Source: Tenacibaculum haliotis
Lineage (GTDB): Bacteria > Bacteroidota > Bacteroidia > Flavobacteriales > Flavobacteriaceae
Length of the DNA stretch: 62,233 nucleotides
Direction of reading: 5' to 3'
Assembly (NCBI RefSeq): GCF_025215075.1
Contig: NZ_JAOBTH010000018.1
Span: 1 to 62,233 of the forward strand
A model generated the notes under the pieces. The model did not search any database and was not told the DNA's origin. It saw nothing but the letters and a program-made list of their open reading frames with translations. Positions 35,355 through 44,316 of the stretch are shown here, piece after piece. The first letter of the stretch is position 1, and each line of letters begins with the position of its first letter. Made by a program: the position numbers and the translations under genes.

Positions 35355-35456
35355 TATAGAAGTCTTGTTATATTTCATTTCAATCACAAATATAAATGAC
35401 CCTTATGATATATTTTAATTTTTTCTATTTATTTTCGCTTTAAAATTCATATTAAA

Positions 35457-36515
35457 ATGACCTCTATTAAAGCAGCAACATACTCTATTCATTTTAATGA
35501 AAAAGCGTATACCGAATTAGCCAGCTTAATTCGCAATAACAACTACTCGTCTATTTTTATTTTGGTTGATGACAACACACTTACACACTGTTATCCTCGA
35601 TTTATACCTTTATTAGAAACAGATAAAAAAATTGAAGTAATTCAGATTGATGCTGGTGAAATTCATAAAAATATTGAAACTTGTGTGGGAGTTTGGAACG
35701 TGATGACCGAACTAGGTGCTGATAGAAAAAGTTTACTAATTACTTTAGGTGGTGGTGTTATTACTGATTTAGGCGGATTTGTAGCTGCTTCTTTTAAACG
35801 CGGAATCGATTTCGTGAATATCCCTACAACATTGTTAAGTATGGTTGATGCTTCTGTTGGTGGTAAAACCGGAGTAGATTTAGGGGTTTTAAAAAACCAG
35901 ATTGGTTTATTTGCTAACCCTGAAATGGTGGTACTTGATGCTGAATATTTACATACGCTTCCGGCAAGAGAAATTCGCTCTGGTACTGCTGAAATTATTA
36001 AATACGGAATGACACATGACATCCGTTTATTTAATGAAATTAAAGATAATAACGAATTAAATATTGTGGATTTAATACATCGTTCTATAGAAATTAAAAA
36101 TGAAGTTGTTTTAAAAGATCCTACAGAGCAAAACATCCGTAAGGTTTTAAATTGGGGGCATACTATTGGTCATGGAGTTGAATCTTACTTTTTAGAAAAT
36201 GAACAAAAAGAAAATTTAACACACGGTGAAGCTATTGCCATCGGTATGGTTTGTGAAGCTTATATTTCTTCTAAATTATTGAATTTTCCTTCGAATAAAC
36301 TTCAAGAAGTAAAAAATACTATTCTTGCTATTTATGGTAAAATAGCTATTTTAGAAGAAGATTTTTCTTCAATTATGGAATTAATGAAACATGACAAGAA
36401 AAATATAGGCGGAGAAATCAATTTTATTTTATTAAACAATTTCGGCGATTTTAAAATCGATTGTAAAGTTTCGAATCAATTAGTTATCGAAAGTTTAAAA
36501 TATTATAATTCTTAA
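35457..36515 (+). CDS. aroB: 3-dehydroquinate synthase
   Basis: 352 residues. Second shikimate-pathway enzyme, NAD- and zinc-dependent. DAGEIHKNIETC, ITLGGGVITDLGGFVAASFKRGIDFVNIPTTLLSMVDASVGGKTGVDL, and the zinc-ligand Glu/His in GTAEIIKYGM and NWGHTIGHGVES. Divergent from proline dehydrogenase; a terminator overlaps its stop codon. Confidence 0.97.
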   Translation: MTSIKAATYSIHFNEKAYTELASLIRNNNYSSIFILVDDNTLTHCYPRFIPLLETDKKIEVIQIDAGEIHKNIETCVGVWNVMTELGADRKSLLITLGGGVITDLGGFVAASFKRGIDFVNIPTTLLSMVDASVGGKTGVDLGVLKNQIGLFANPEMVVLDAEYLHTLPAREIRSGTAEIIKYGMTHDIRLFNEIKDNNELNIVDLIHRSIEIKNEVVLKDPTEQNIRKVLNWGHTIGHGVESYFLENEQKENLTHGEAIAIGMVCEAYISSKLLNFPSNKLQEVKNTILAIYGKIAILEEDFSSIMELMKHDKKNIGGEINFILLNNFGDFKIDCKVSNQLVIESLKYYNS

Positions 36516-36543
36516 AAAAGAGCAAGTTAATGTTGCTCTTTTT
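36515..36543. terminator. Convergent terminator of aroB and bshA
   Basis: AAAAAGAGCAA (36515-36525) and TTGCTCTTTTT (36533-36543), 11-bp stem, 7-nt loop, with T-run on the plus strand and A-run that becomes T on the minus strand. Confidence 0.85.
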
Positions 36544-36548
36544 ATGAA

Positions 36549-37673
36549 TTATTTTGAGCATTTTTTATAAATGGATTCATAAACAGGTAATATTTTTTCT
36601 AAAGAAAATAGCTTGATATGCTCTTTTGCATTGGCTTTAAATTGATTTAAAACAACATCGTCTTTTAAAATTTTAATTGCATTTTTCGCCATATCATCAA
36701 CATCACCAAGATTACTTAAATATCCCGTTTTACCATGAATATTTACTTCTGGTAATCCTCCACATTTTGTAGATATAACAGCTGTACTGGCTGCCATTGC
36801 CTCTAAAGCTGCTAAACCAAAACTTTCTGTTTCTGATGGTAGTAAAAAAAGATCAGAATAACATAATATTTTAGCAACCTCGTTACTATTACCTATAAAA
36901 AGCACTTTACTTTCTATATTTAATTCTCTTGCAAGATTCTCTGCTTTTAAACGTTCCGGTCCGTCACCAACCATTAATAATTTTGAAGGGACTTCTTTTT
37001 GAATTTTATTAAAAATTCTAATTACATCATCGGTACGTTTTACAGGTCGGAAATTACTAACATGTGTTAAAATTTTTTCTTCGGGTGTAGCCAAAGCAAT
37101 ACGCTTACATTCATCTTGATGTGCTCTATCGTATTTTTCTCCATCAATAAAGTTATAAACTACTTTTATATCTTTTTCAATATTAAATAATCGCAACGTA
37201 TCTTCTTTTAAACTGTTAGAAACCGCTGTTACTTCGTCTGACTTATTAATACTAAACTCTACTGCTGTTTTATAGGTTGGATGACTACCTACCAAAGTAA
37301 TATCTGTACCATGTAAAGTAGTTACCACTTTTACGTTGATACCTTTATCTTCTAGCATTTTTTTAGCCATATACGCTGCATAAGCATGCGGAATAGCATA
37401 GTGCACATGTAAAACTTCTAGTTGATATTTTTCAACTACTTCTACCATTTTGCTAGACAATGCTAACTCATAAGGCTGATATTGAAATAATGGATATTCT
37501 TCCATTACAACTTCATGAAAATGTAATCGATGTGAAAAAAAATCTAATCGAACAGGTTGATTATAAGTTATAAAATGTACTTCGTGACCTTTATCTGCCA
37601 AAGCCATACCTAACTCAGTTGCTACTACTCCACTTCCTCCAAATGTAGGATAACATACAATTCCTATTCTCAT
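36549..37673 (-). CDS. bshA: N-acetyl-alpha-D-glucosaminyl L-malate synthase
   Basis: 374 residues, GT4-type glycosyltransferase. IGIVCYPTFGGSGVVATELGMAL, HVHYAIPHAYAAYMAK, TTLHGTDITLVGSHP, HVSNFRPVKR and the EX7E motif ETESFGLAALEAMA match BshA. First step of bacillithiol synthesis, the low-molecular-weight thiol of this phylum. Single gene. Confidence 0.95.
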   Translation of the reverse strand: MRIGIVCYPTFGGSGVVATELGMALADKGHEVHFITYNQPVRLDFFSHRLHFHEVVMEEYPLFQYQPYELALSSKMVEVVEKYQLEVLHVHYAIPHAYAAYMAKKMLEDKGINVKVVTTLHGTDITLVGSHPTYKTAVEFSINKSDEVTAVSNSLKEDTLRLFNIEKDIKVVYNFIDGEKYDRAHQDECKRIALATPEEKILTHVSNFRPVKRTDDVIRIFNKIQKEVPSKLLMVGDGPERLKAENLARELNIESKVLFIGNSNEVAKILCYSDLFLLPSETESFGLAALEAMAASTAVISTKCGGLPEVNIHGKTGYLSNLGDVDDMAKNAIKILKDDVVLNQFKANAKEHIKLFSLEKILPVYESIYKKCSK

Positions 37674-37756
37674 ATTTACGCTTGATTATTACAGTAAGAT
37701 TACTGACGTAAATTTACGGTATTACTTACGCTTTTTTGTGAATAAAAACATAAAAA

Positions 37757-37780
37757 AAATCCCGCTTTACAGCGGGATTT
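37757..37780 (-). terminator. Terminator of the transketolase N-subunit gene
   Basis: AAATCCCGCT (37757-37766) and AGCGGGATTT (37771-37780), 10-bp stem, 4-nt loop, minus strand continuing into a T-run; 23 bp after the stop codon at 37803. Confidence 0.85.
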
Positions 37781-37802
37781 AAATTTTATATGTAAAACTA
37801 TT

Positions 37803-38648
37803 TTAATAGTCTCCTAATGTTTCTGGGTTTTGCGCTAATGAAGAAGCTAATTGCTCATCATTTGGTGCCTTACCATGCCAAGCATGTGTATGCATCATAA
37901 AATCGATACCGTTACCCATTTCAGTGTATAATAACACACAAACTGGTTTTCCTTTACCGGTACGAGATTTTGCATCTGCCATTCCGCTTAAAATAGCTTC
38001 CACATTATTTCCTTCTCTTATTTCTAATACATCCCAACCAAAAGCTTCAAACTTTGCTTTTAAGCTTCCCATTGCTAGTACTTGATCTGTAGTTCCGTCA
38101 ATTTGTTTTTCGTTTACATCAATAGTTGAAATTATATTATCAACTTTTTTTCCTGATGCATACATTGCTGCTTCCCAGTTCTGACCTTCTTGTAATTCAC
38201 CATCACCGTGTAATGTATATACAATTTTATCGTCTCCGTTTAACTTTTTTGCTTCAGCAGCACCAATAGCAACACTCATACCTTGTCCTAAAGATCCTGA
38301 AGCAATACGAATACCTGGTAGGTTTTCGTGTGTTGTTGGATGCCCTTGTAAACGAGAATCTAATTTTCTAAACGTTGCTAATTCTGATACTGGAAAAAAG
38401 CCACTATGTGCTAAAACGCTATAGTAAACTGGCGATATGTGTCCATTTGATAAAAAGAATAAATCTTCGTTGTTCCCATCCATTTTAAAATCAGTAGAAT
38501 AATCCATGATTTCTTGATATAAACAGGTTATAAACTCTGCACATCCTAAAGATCCTCCTGGATGCCCTGAATTTACTGCGTGAACCATTCTTACGATATC
38601 TCTACGAACTTGTTGTGTAAAATCTTGAAGCTGTTGTGTTGTTGGCAT
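37803..38648 (-). CDS. Transketolase, N-terminal (TPP-binding) subunit
   Basis: 281 residues from ATG 38648 (MPTTQQLQDF); an earlier ATG would add 15 residues. Contains only the pyrophosphate half: HAVNSGHPGGSLGCAEF, the GDGELQEGQNWEAAMYA thiamine diphosphate motif, IDVNEKQIDG and HTHAWHGKAP. A partner carrying the pyrimidine domain is needed for activity; it usually follows directly, but here a strong terminator does, so it must lie elsewhere. Confidence 0.92.
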   Translation of the reverse strand: MPTTQQLQDFTQQVRRDIVRMVHAVNSGHPGGSLGCAEFITCLYQEIMDYSTDFKMDGNNEDLFFLSNGHISPVYYSVLAHSGFFPVSELATFRKLDSRLQGHPTTHENLPGIRIASGSLGQGMSVAIGAAEAKKLNGDDKIVYTLHGDGELQEGQNWEAAMYASGKKVDNIISTIDVNEKQIDGTTDQVLAMGSLKAKFEAFGWDVLEIREGNNVEAILSGMADAKSRTGKGKPVCVLLYTEMGNGIDFMMHTHAWHGKAPNDEQLASSLAQNPETLGDY

Positions 38649-38709
38649 TGTTGTTTTGTTTTGTTCCGACAAAAGTAACTGTTTAGAAAACAATTGCCAA
38701 TTACTTTAT

Positions 38710-39972
38710 TTAAGTTTTTTGCTTTTTCTTTTTTGCTGCTGGAAAGAGCACATTATTTAAAATTAAGCGATACCCTGGCGATGTTGGGTGTAAATCTAAC
38801 TCAGTTTTCGGATCTCCTACTCTATGCTGATAATCTTCAGGATCATGACCTCCATAAAAAGTAAACATACCTTTTCCTTTAGTTCCGTGAATATATTTAC
38901 CCTCTCCATTTGTTTTGTTTTCTCCTAAAATCATTACGGTAGATTTTACAGTACTACGATCAAAAGAAGTTGTTTGCCCCATAAATGCTTTTACCAATTG
39001 TGTGTGATTTTGAGTTAACATGGTTGGTACTTGATCCCATTTTGCTGAAAACTCCCCTAATGTAAAATAATCAACCTCTTTTTTAATTCTACGTTTACGA
39101 GTCATATCAATAGATGAAAACTCGTAAGTTGTTGGATTACGAATCAACTCGAAATCTTTAAAAGCAAAGGTTTTATTAAAATCTATTTTAGATTGATAAT
39201 TAGGTTCTGAAGCATCGCCGTCAAACATTCCTTCTGCAATATCCACTCCATCAGCAGCCAAAGCAATATCAAAACTATCGGTTGCTGAACACATAGCAAA
39301 CATAAACCCGCCACCAACTACGTAATCTCTAATCTTTTTTGCTACCGCTCTTTTTTCTTCTGATACTTTAGTGTAACCTAATTTTTTAGCCAATGCTTCG
39401 GCATCTTTTTTTTGTTGAATATACCAAGGTGCCGTTCTAAAGGCTCCATAAAAACGACCATATTGCCCCGTAAAATCTTCATGGTGTAAATGCAACCATT
39501 CATATAATAGTAATTTGTCGTTTAATACTTCCTCATCATAAATTACATCAAACGGAATTTCAGCATAAGCTAGTACCATCGTTACAGCATCATCCCAAGG
39601 CATTTTACCTTTTGGTGAATACACCGCTATTTTTGGCGCTTTTTCTAAAGTTACTGCTTCTTGATTTTTTGAAGGTGATGAAATTTCTTCTAAAATTAAT
39701 GCTGATTTAGCATCTGAAATTACTTGATATGAAACTCCGCGTATTTTGCATTCTTTTTCTACAGACTCATTGTTTTCTATTAAAAAAGCACCGCCATCGT
39801 AATTTAACAACCATTTTGCTTTTAACCCGTTTTGCAACGCGTAATAAACAATTCCGTATGCTTTTAAATGATTTTTTTGGTTTTCATTACTCATCGGAAC
39901 ATAAATAAAAGATGCCCAAATTGAGTTTGAAAAAAACAATAATATTAATATGTATAGGTGTTTTTTAATCAT
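38710..39972 (-). CDS. Secreted protein annotated as asparagine synthetase B in this phylum
   Basis: 420 residues. Signal peptide (MIKKHLYILILLFFSNSIWA). Lacks every motif of AsnB (no N-terminal Cys, no PP-loop). The middle part (IAVYSPKGKMPWDDAVTMVLAYAEIPFDVIYDEEVL, VVGGGFMFAMCSATDSFDIALAADGVDI) looks like a class I glutamine-amidotransferase-type or ThuA-type alpha/beta fold with a nucleophile-elbow-like CSAT. Exported, so the database name is probably wrong. Function unknown. Between transketolase and an Mrr gene. Confidence 0.75.
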   Translation of the reverse strand: MIKKHLYILILLFFSNSIWASFIYVPMSNENQKNHLKAYGIVYYALQNGLKAKWLLNYDGGAFLIENNESVEKECKIRGVSYQVISDAKSALILEEISSPSKNQEAVTLEKAPKIAVYSPKGKMPWDDAVTMVLAYAEIPFDVIYDEEVLNDKLLLYEWLHLHHEDFTGQYGRFYGAFRTAPWYIQQKKDAEALAKKLGYTKVSEEKRAVAKKIRDYVVGGGFMFAMCSATDSFDIALAADGVDIAEGMFDGDASEPNYQSKIDFNKTFAFKDFELIRNPTTYEFSSIDMTRKRRIKKEVDYFTLGEFSAKWDQVPTMLTQNHTQLVKAFMGQTTSFDRSTVKSTVMILGENKTNGEGKYIHGTKGKGMFTFYGGHDPEDYQHRVGDPKTELDLHPTSPGYRLILNNVLFPAAKKKKQKT

Positions 39973-40017
39973 ATTAAAAATTCTAAAATTAAGTTTAAAG
40001 TAATAATCAACGATATA

Positions 40018-40911
40018 CTACTCGCTTTCAAAAAAATCTAAATCTATTTCCTTTACCTCATAAATTGATTTCAATTGTAAACCAACACTAAACTCGTGCA
40101 TAAGGTTAACTAATTTATCTCCATTTATAAGAATTATTGTATGATGAGCATCATTTGCCTTCTTTTCTGCTCCTTTATCAAAGGTTGAAGTTGTTACAAA
40201 TACTCCTTTCTTAGTATCTCCACTCATTGCTCCAATAAAATTTCTTATATCTTTTTCTCTAACTTTATTTTCTCCATATCTTTTGGCTTGAATATAAATC
40301 TTATCCAAGCCTAGCTTATCTTCATTAATTATACCATCTATGCCTCCATCACCTGTCTTAGCTGTTTCTATGAAATCACCATAACCCATTTTTTTTAGGA
40401 GAATTAAAATTACCTTTTCAAAATAAAAAGGATCCATCGATTTCAACTTATCTAAAAGTTCTTCCTTAACTTCTGTTTCAATTTGTAAAAACCCTTCATC
40501 AATTAGATCTTGCGGAGAAGCATTTTCTATTTTTTGAGGTGTTGTATCTTTCGTAGGGTGTTCTTCTGTATAAAAATCAAGAAAATTTGATGAATTTTCA
40601 ACATCTTTAAGAGATAAAGATTTATTAACCGAATTTTTACCTTTATCCGTAATTTTCACCATACCTCGTTTAGGAAACTCAATGAAACCTCCTTTTTTTA
40701 AATATGATTTACCCCATGCTATTCTGTTTAAAATTAAAGTATCTCCGCTTTTCGTCTTCTTTTCTAACTGTTCATCTGTTAAATGAGAATAAAACTTTTC
40801 GATAATCTCTTTACTCATTTCACGATGATGAATAGTCTCTTCATTTAAAAGAGTTTTTAATATTGGCATAAATGTTTCGTGAAACTTAGGTATTTCTTTA
40901 TTTTTTAGCAT
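40018..40911 (-). CDS. Mrr-type restriction endonuclease
   Basis: 297 residues from ATG 40911; an upstream start is possible. N-terminal winged helix (Mrr_N, IPKFHETFMPILKTLL...GMVKITDKGK), C-terminal PD-(D/E)XK domain with GYGDFIETAKTGDGGIDGII and IYIQAKRY giving the catalytic D and QxK. Type IV enzymes of this kind cut modified foreign DNA. No methyltransferase is next to it. Its promoter region includes the dnaB terminator. Confidence 0.9.
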   Translation of the reverse strand: MLKNKEIPKFHETFMPILKTLLNEETIHHREMSKEIIEKFYSHLTDEQLEKKTKSGDTLILNRIAWGKSYLKKGGFIEFPKRGMVKITDKGKNSVNKSLSLKDVENSSNFLDFYTEEHPTKDTTPQKIENASPQDLIDEGFLQIETEVKEELLDKLKSMDPFYFEKVILILLKKMGYGDFIETAKTGDGGIDGIINEDKLGLDKIYIQAKRYGENKVREKDIRNFIGAMSGDTKKGVFVTTSTFDKGAEKKANDAHHTIILINGDKLVNLMHEFSVGLQLKSIYEVKEIDLDFFESE

Positions 40912-40940
40912 ATTTTTTAATTGCAAACTTTTAAAAACTA

Positions 40941-40974
40941 AAATACACAATTACTAAGTAGCAATTGTGTATTT
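40941..40974 (-). terminator. Terminator after dnaB
   Basis: AAATACACAATT (40941-40952) and AATTGTGTATTT (40963-40974), 12-bp stem with 10-nt loop, between the dnaB stop and the Mrr gene. The T-run is short. Confidence 0.5.
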
Positions 40975-41000
40975 ATTATATTTTATGAATTGTTTAAGTT

Positions 41001-42527
41001 TTAAAACGGCACATCATCATCACTTGGTCCGAAAGCATCTTCTGGCGATGCAAAATTACTAGAAGCTACATCAGTATTAAATCCAGATTCTGCACCTGAG
41101 TTCATACTCGACTGAAACTCACTACTGATACCTTCTTCTAAATCTGAGAATAAAGCTAAATGCCCAGTAAACTTTAAACGGATATTATCCATTCCACCGT
41201 TACGGTGTTTTGCTACAATAAACTCTCCTTGCCCTTCACATGGTGAGTGATCGTCATCATCCCATTCTGTCATACCATAATATTCTGGTCTAAAAATAAA
41301 CGATACAATATCGGCATCTTGTTCAATTGCACCAGATTCACGTAAATCTGATAATAACGGACGTTTAGAGCCTCCACGTGTTTCTACTGCACGCGATAAC
41401 TGAGATAATGCAATAACAGGTATACTTAATTCTTTTGCTAACGCTTTTAAGTTACGAGAAATGGTTGATATTTCTTGTTCACGGTTTCCTCCTGCTCCAC
41501 CTGCCGTCATTAACTGTAAATAATCAATCACAATTATTTTCACATCGTGTTGCGATACTAAACGTCGTGCTTTTGCACGTAAATCGAAAATTGAAAGTGC
41601 CGGAGTATCATCAATAAAAATAGGAGCATCTGAAAGTCTTTTAACCTTTACATTTAACTGTTCCCATTCATGTGGCTCTAGGTTTCCTTTACGTAATTTT
41701 TCTGATGTTAAACCTGTTTCAGAAGAAATCATACGTGTAATTAACTGTACCGATGACATCTCTAAAGAGAATACTGCAACGGCGTGGTTAAAATCAATCG
41801 CCATATTTTTAGCCATCGAAATTACGAAGGCCGTTTTTCCCATACCAGGACGTGCTGCTATAATAATTAAATCTGATGGTTGCCAACCTGAAGTTAAAGC
41901 ATCTAATTTTGTAAATCCTGTAGCCAAACCACTCATTCCTTCTTTACCAGAAATTTCTTGTATTTTGGTAATAGATTGTTGTACTAATGAATCGGCTCTT
42001 TCGGCTCCTTTTTTAAGATTTCCTTGTGTTACTTCAAATAATTTACCTTCGGCATCGTCTAATAAATCGAAAACATCAACAGTTTCGTTGTAAGCACTTT
42101 CTATTATTTCAGACGAAATTGTAATTAATTTTCGCTGAATATATTTTTCTAATATAATTCTTGCGTGAAACTCAATATGCGCCGAAGAGGCTACTTTTTG
42201 AGTTAAACCTATTAAGAAAAAATCACCTCCGGCTAAATCTAAAGTTCCGTTTTTCTTTAATTGATTTGATACTGAAAGTAAATCAATCGGTTCAGAATTT
42301 TGAAAAAGTGTATAAATAGCCGCGTAAATTTCTTGATGTCTTTTATCATAAAAAGAATCAGGATTAAGAATATCAATTATTTCATCGATTCCTTTTTTAT
42401 CAATCATCATGGCACCTAAAACAGCTTCTTCTAATTCTAAAGCTTGTGGTGGTAATTTTCCTTTTTCAAGACTAATAATTTTAGACTTGTCAGTTTTAGT
42501 TCCTCTAAGAGATTGAGTTCTTTCCAT
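41001..42527 (-). CDS. dnaB: Replicative DNA helicase
   Basis: 508 residues. N-terminal DnaG-binding helical domain (PPQALELEEAVLGAMMID..., about 25-130), RecA-like motor with Walker A AARPGMGKTAF, Walker B IIVIDYLQLM, then SRNLKALAKELSIPVIALSQLSR and RESGAIEQDADIV. Hexameric fork helicase. The acidic C-terminus ends DDDVPF, recalling SSB-type tips. Start supported by a -7 element 6 bp upstream. Confidence 0.97.
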   Translation of the reverse strand: MERTQSLRGTKTDKSKIISLEKGKLPPQALELEEAVLGAMMIDKKGIDEIIDILNPDSFYDKRHQEIYAAIYTLFQNSEPIDLLSVSNQLKKNGTLDLAGGDFFLIGLTQKVASSAHIEFHARIILEKYIQRKLITISSEIIESAYNETVDVFDLLDDAEGKLFEVTQGNLKKGAERADSLVQQSITKIQEISGKEGMSGLATGFTKLDALTSGWQPSDLIIIAARPGMGKTAFVISMAKNMAIDFNHAVAVFSLEMSSVQLITRMISSETGLTSEKLRKGNLEPHEWEQLNVKVKRLSDAPIFIDDTPALSIFDLRAKARRLVSQHDVKIIVIDYLQLMTAGGAGGNREQEISTISRNLKALAKELSIPVIALSQLSRAVETRGGSKRPLLSDLRESGAIEQDADIVSFIFRPEYYGMTEWDDDDHSPCEGQGEFIVAKHRNGGMDNIRLKFTGHLALFSDLEEGISSEFQSSMNSGAESGFNTDVASSNFASPEDAFGPSDDDVPF

Positions 42528-42532
42528 AACTG

Positions 42533-42540
42533 CAAATGTA
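42533..42540 (-). promoter_or_regulatory. -7 element of dnaB
   Basis: TACATTTG on the minus strand, 6 bp before the ATG at 42527, so the dnaB message would be nearly leaderless. Confidence 0.5.
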
Positions 42541-42621
42541 ATTTTTTAAGCTGATACTTCTAGGAGCTATCTTTAACTTTCTTTATGCACAAATTTTGTA
42601 AACAAAACTGTTATTAACTTG

Positions 42622-42650
42622 TTGATAACGTACTAACTTTCTTATTTTTG
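42622..42650 (+). promoter_or_regulatory. Promoter of the DUF3810 gene
   Basis: TTG (42622-42624), 18-nt spacer, TATTTTTG (42643-42650), 5 bp before the ATG at 42656. A full match to the Bacteroidetes consensus and a near-leaderless start. Confidence 0.65.
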
Positions 42651-42655
42651 ATGTT

Positions 42656-43726
42656 ATGCAGTACAATAAAAAACAGCTTATAATAGCTTTAACTTTACCT
42701 TTTCAAATATTATTTGTGCATTTTTTTAGCCAAAAACCACAATGGGTAGAGCAATATTACAGCACAGAAATATATCCTTATATTTCTAATTTCTTTCGCT
42801 TTATTTTAGGATGGATTCCTTTTTCGTTTGGTGATTTTTTAGGTTTTATATTGTTATTCTTGTTCATTAAAGCTATTTATCAATTAATTAAAAACCGATT
42901 TAAAACCAGTATACCGTTGCTTCTGAAGTTTATAACGACTTTATCTATTGTTTATTTTTGTTTTTATGCTTTTTGGGGATTCAATTATTTTCGCGAGCCT
43001 TTGGCTAAAAATTTAGGCTTGCAACAATCAACATACACAACCGAACAGTTGGTTGAAACTACGCAACAAATTATTTTAGAATTAAATAAAATTCATTTAC
43101 AAATTACCAAAAATGATACTATAAAAGTTACCGTTCCTTATTCTCAAAAAGAAATATATCAGTTAGCTACCAATGGTTATAAAAACTTAGCTTTTATGTA
43201 TCCGCAGTTAGCGTATAAAAATCCGTCTATAAAAAGTTCTTTAGTGAGTTTGTTTCAATCTTATAACGGAACCGCAGGTTATATAAATCCGATTACAGGC
43301 GAGGCGCAAATAAATGATAGGATTCCTAAAACCGGATATCCTTCAACGACTTGTCACGAAATGGCACATCAAATTGGTTGGGCTGCAGAAAATGACGCAA
43401 ATTTTGTTGGTTTCTTAGCGGCTATTAAAAACGACGATTTATACTTTAAATATTCAGGATACAGAATGGCGTATAATTACTGTATTGGTCAAATTTACAA
43501 ACGAGATAAAGAATTAGCTTCAAAAATTAAAAAAACGGTAAATATCGGAATTTATAAAGATTATAGAGATAGTTATTTACATTGGAAACAATTTGAAAAT
43601 CCTATTGAGCCGTATTTAAAAAAAGGTTACAATTCATATTTAAAAGCAAACAATCAATCAAAAGGAATAAAATCTTACAGTTATGTAGTAGATTTGTTAA
43701 TCGCTTATTTTAAACATCAGAAATAG
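42656..43726 (+). CDS. DUF3810 family membrane protein (putative metalloprotease)
   Basis: 356 residues. Three membrane helices in the first 110 residues, then a soluble domain with HEMAHQIGWAAENDANF (about 229-245), an HExxH zinc motif followed by a downstream Glu, and a probable periplasmic or cytoplasmic helical domain. The fold suggests a membrane-anchored zinc peptidase; no function has been shown that I know of. Divergent from dnaB. Confidence 0.85.
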   Translation: MQYNKKQLIIALTLPFQILFVHFFSQKPQWVEQYYSTEIYPYISNFFRFILGWIPFSFGDFLGFILLFLFIKAIYQLIKNRFKTSIPLLLKFITTLSIVYFCFYAFWGFNYFREPLAKNLGLQQSTYTTEQLVETTQQIILELNKIHLQITKNDTIKVTVPYSQKEIYQLATNGYKNLAFMYPQLAYKNPSIKSSLVSLFQSYNGTAGYINPITGEAQINDRIPKTGYPSTTCHEMAHQIGWAAENDANFVGFLAAIKNDDLYFKYSGYRMAYNYCIGQIYKRDKELASKIKKTVNIGIYKDYRDSYLHWKQFENPIEPYLKKGYNSYLKANNQSKGIKSYSYVVDLLIAYFKHQK

Positions 43727-43732
43727 AAAAAA

Positions 43733-44287
43733 ATGAAAAATATAGTAACTATTTTAGTCTTGATTTTAATGATTTCTTGTAATTCATTTCCCGATTTAAA
43801 AGAAGAGTTTCCTTGTAAAGAAACTAGTTTTTATGATAATCTTAAAAAAAGTGAAGATGTTAGAAATATGTTTAGTGTACAACTGCCAAAACATTGGAAG
43901 GTAAACTTATATTATGATGACACGAAAACATCTATCTACGCTGCCGACACAACCACCAGTGTTACAAAAACAACACTTATGGATGTTACTTTGGTGCATA
44001 AAACTGTTTTTTTAGACAACACTTTTAAGCAAAAAATTACGGATGACAATAAAAAAATGGGTTTATCAGAAATTAAAACAAATGATGTAAACATTCTTAA
44101 TAAACCTTCTTATTACAGTTACGCTGAAGGTAAAAAAGGTAATTATTCGTATCATATATTAAACACATTTACTAAAATAAACGAAGATAACTTCTTACAT
44201 GTTAAAACAGAAGTTTATGGAGATTCTTTAGTAGATGAACGAATTTGCAAAGCCATAAATTTAATTAACAAAACACAACTGAATTAG
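43733..44287 (+). CDS. Putative lipoprotein of unknown function
   Basis: 184 residues. Lipobox-like signal ending in LMISC (Cys 16). Remainder is a mixed alpha/beta sequence ([26 protein letters not shown], then a YHILNTF strand) resembling PsbP/DUF-type lipoproteins that begin with a 'F.I..P..W' strand; no named family recognised. 6 bp after the DUF3810 gene, so co-transcribed. Confidence 0.7.
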   Translation: MKNIVTILVLILMISCNSFPDLKEEFPCKETSFYDNLKKSEDVRNMFSVQLPKHWKVNLYYDDTKTSIYAADTTTSVTKTTLMDVTLVHKTVFLDNTFKQKITDDNKKMGLSEIKTNDVNILNKPSYYSYAEGKKGNYSYHILNTFTKINEDNFLHVKTEVYGDSLVDERICKAINLINKTQLN

Positions 44288-44316
44288 TTACTTTTGAAAC
44301 GCTAAAAATTACAACA

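Noticed and set aside
35663..36136. Long minus-strand open frame inside aroB
   Set aside because: It is a shadow of the well-conserved aroB gene; composition is low in complexity and Ser/Thr/Pro-rich as expected from an antisense frame.
40018..42527. Mrr gene as part of a restriction-modification island
   Set aside because: No methyltransferase, specificity subunit or other defence gene is adjacent; the neighbours are dnaB and a secreted protein.
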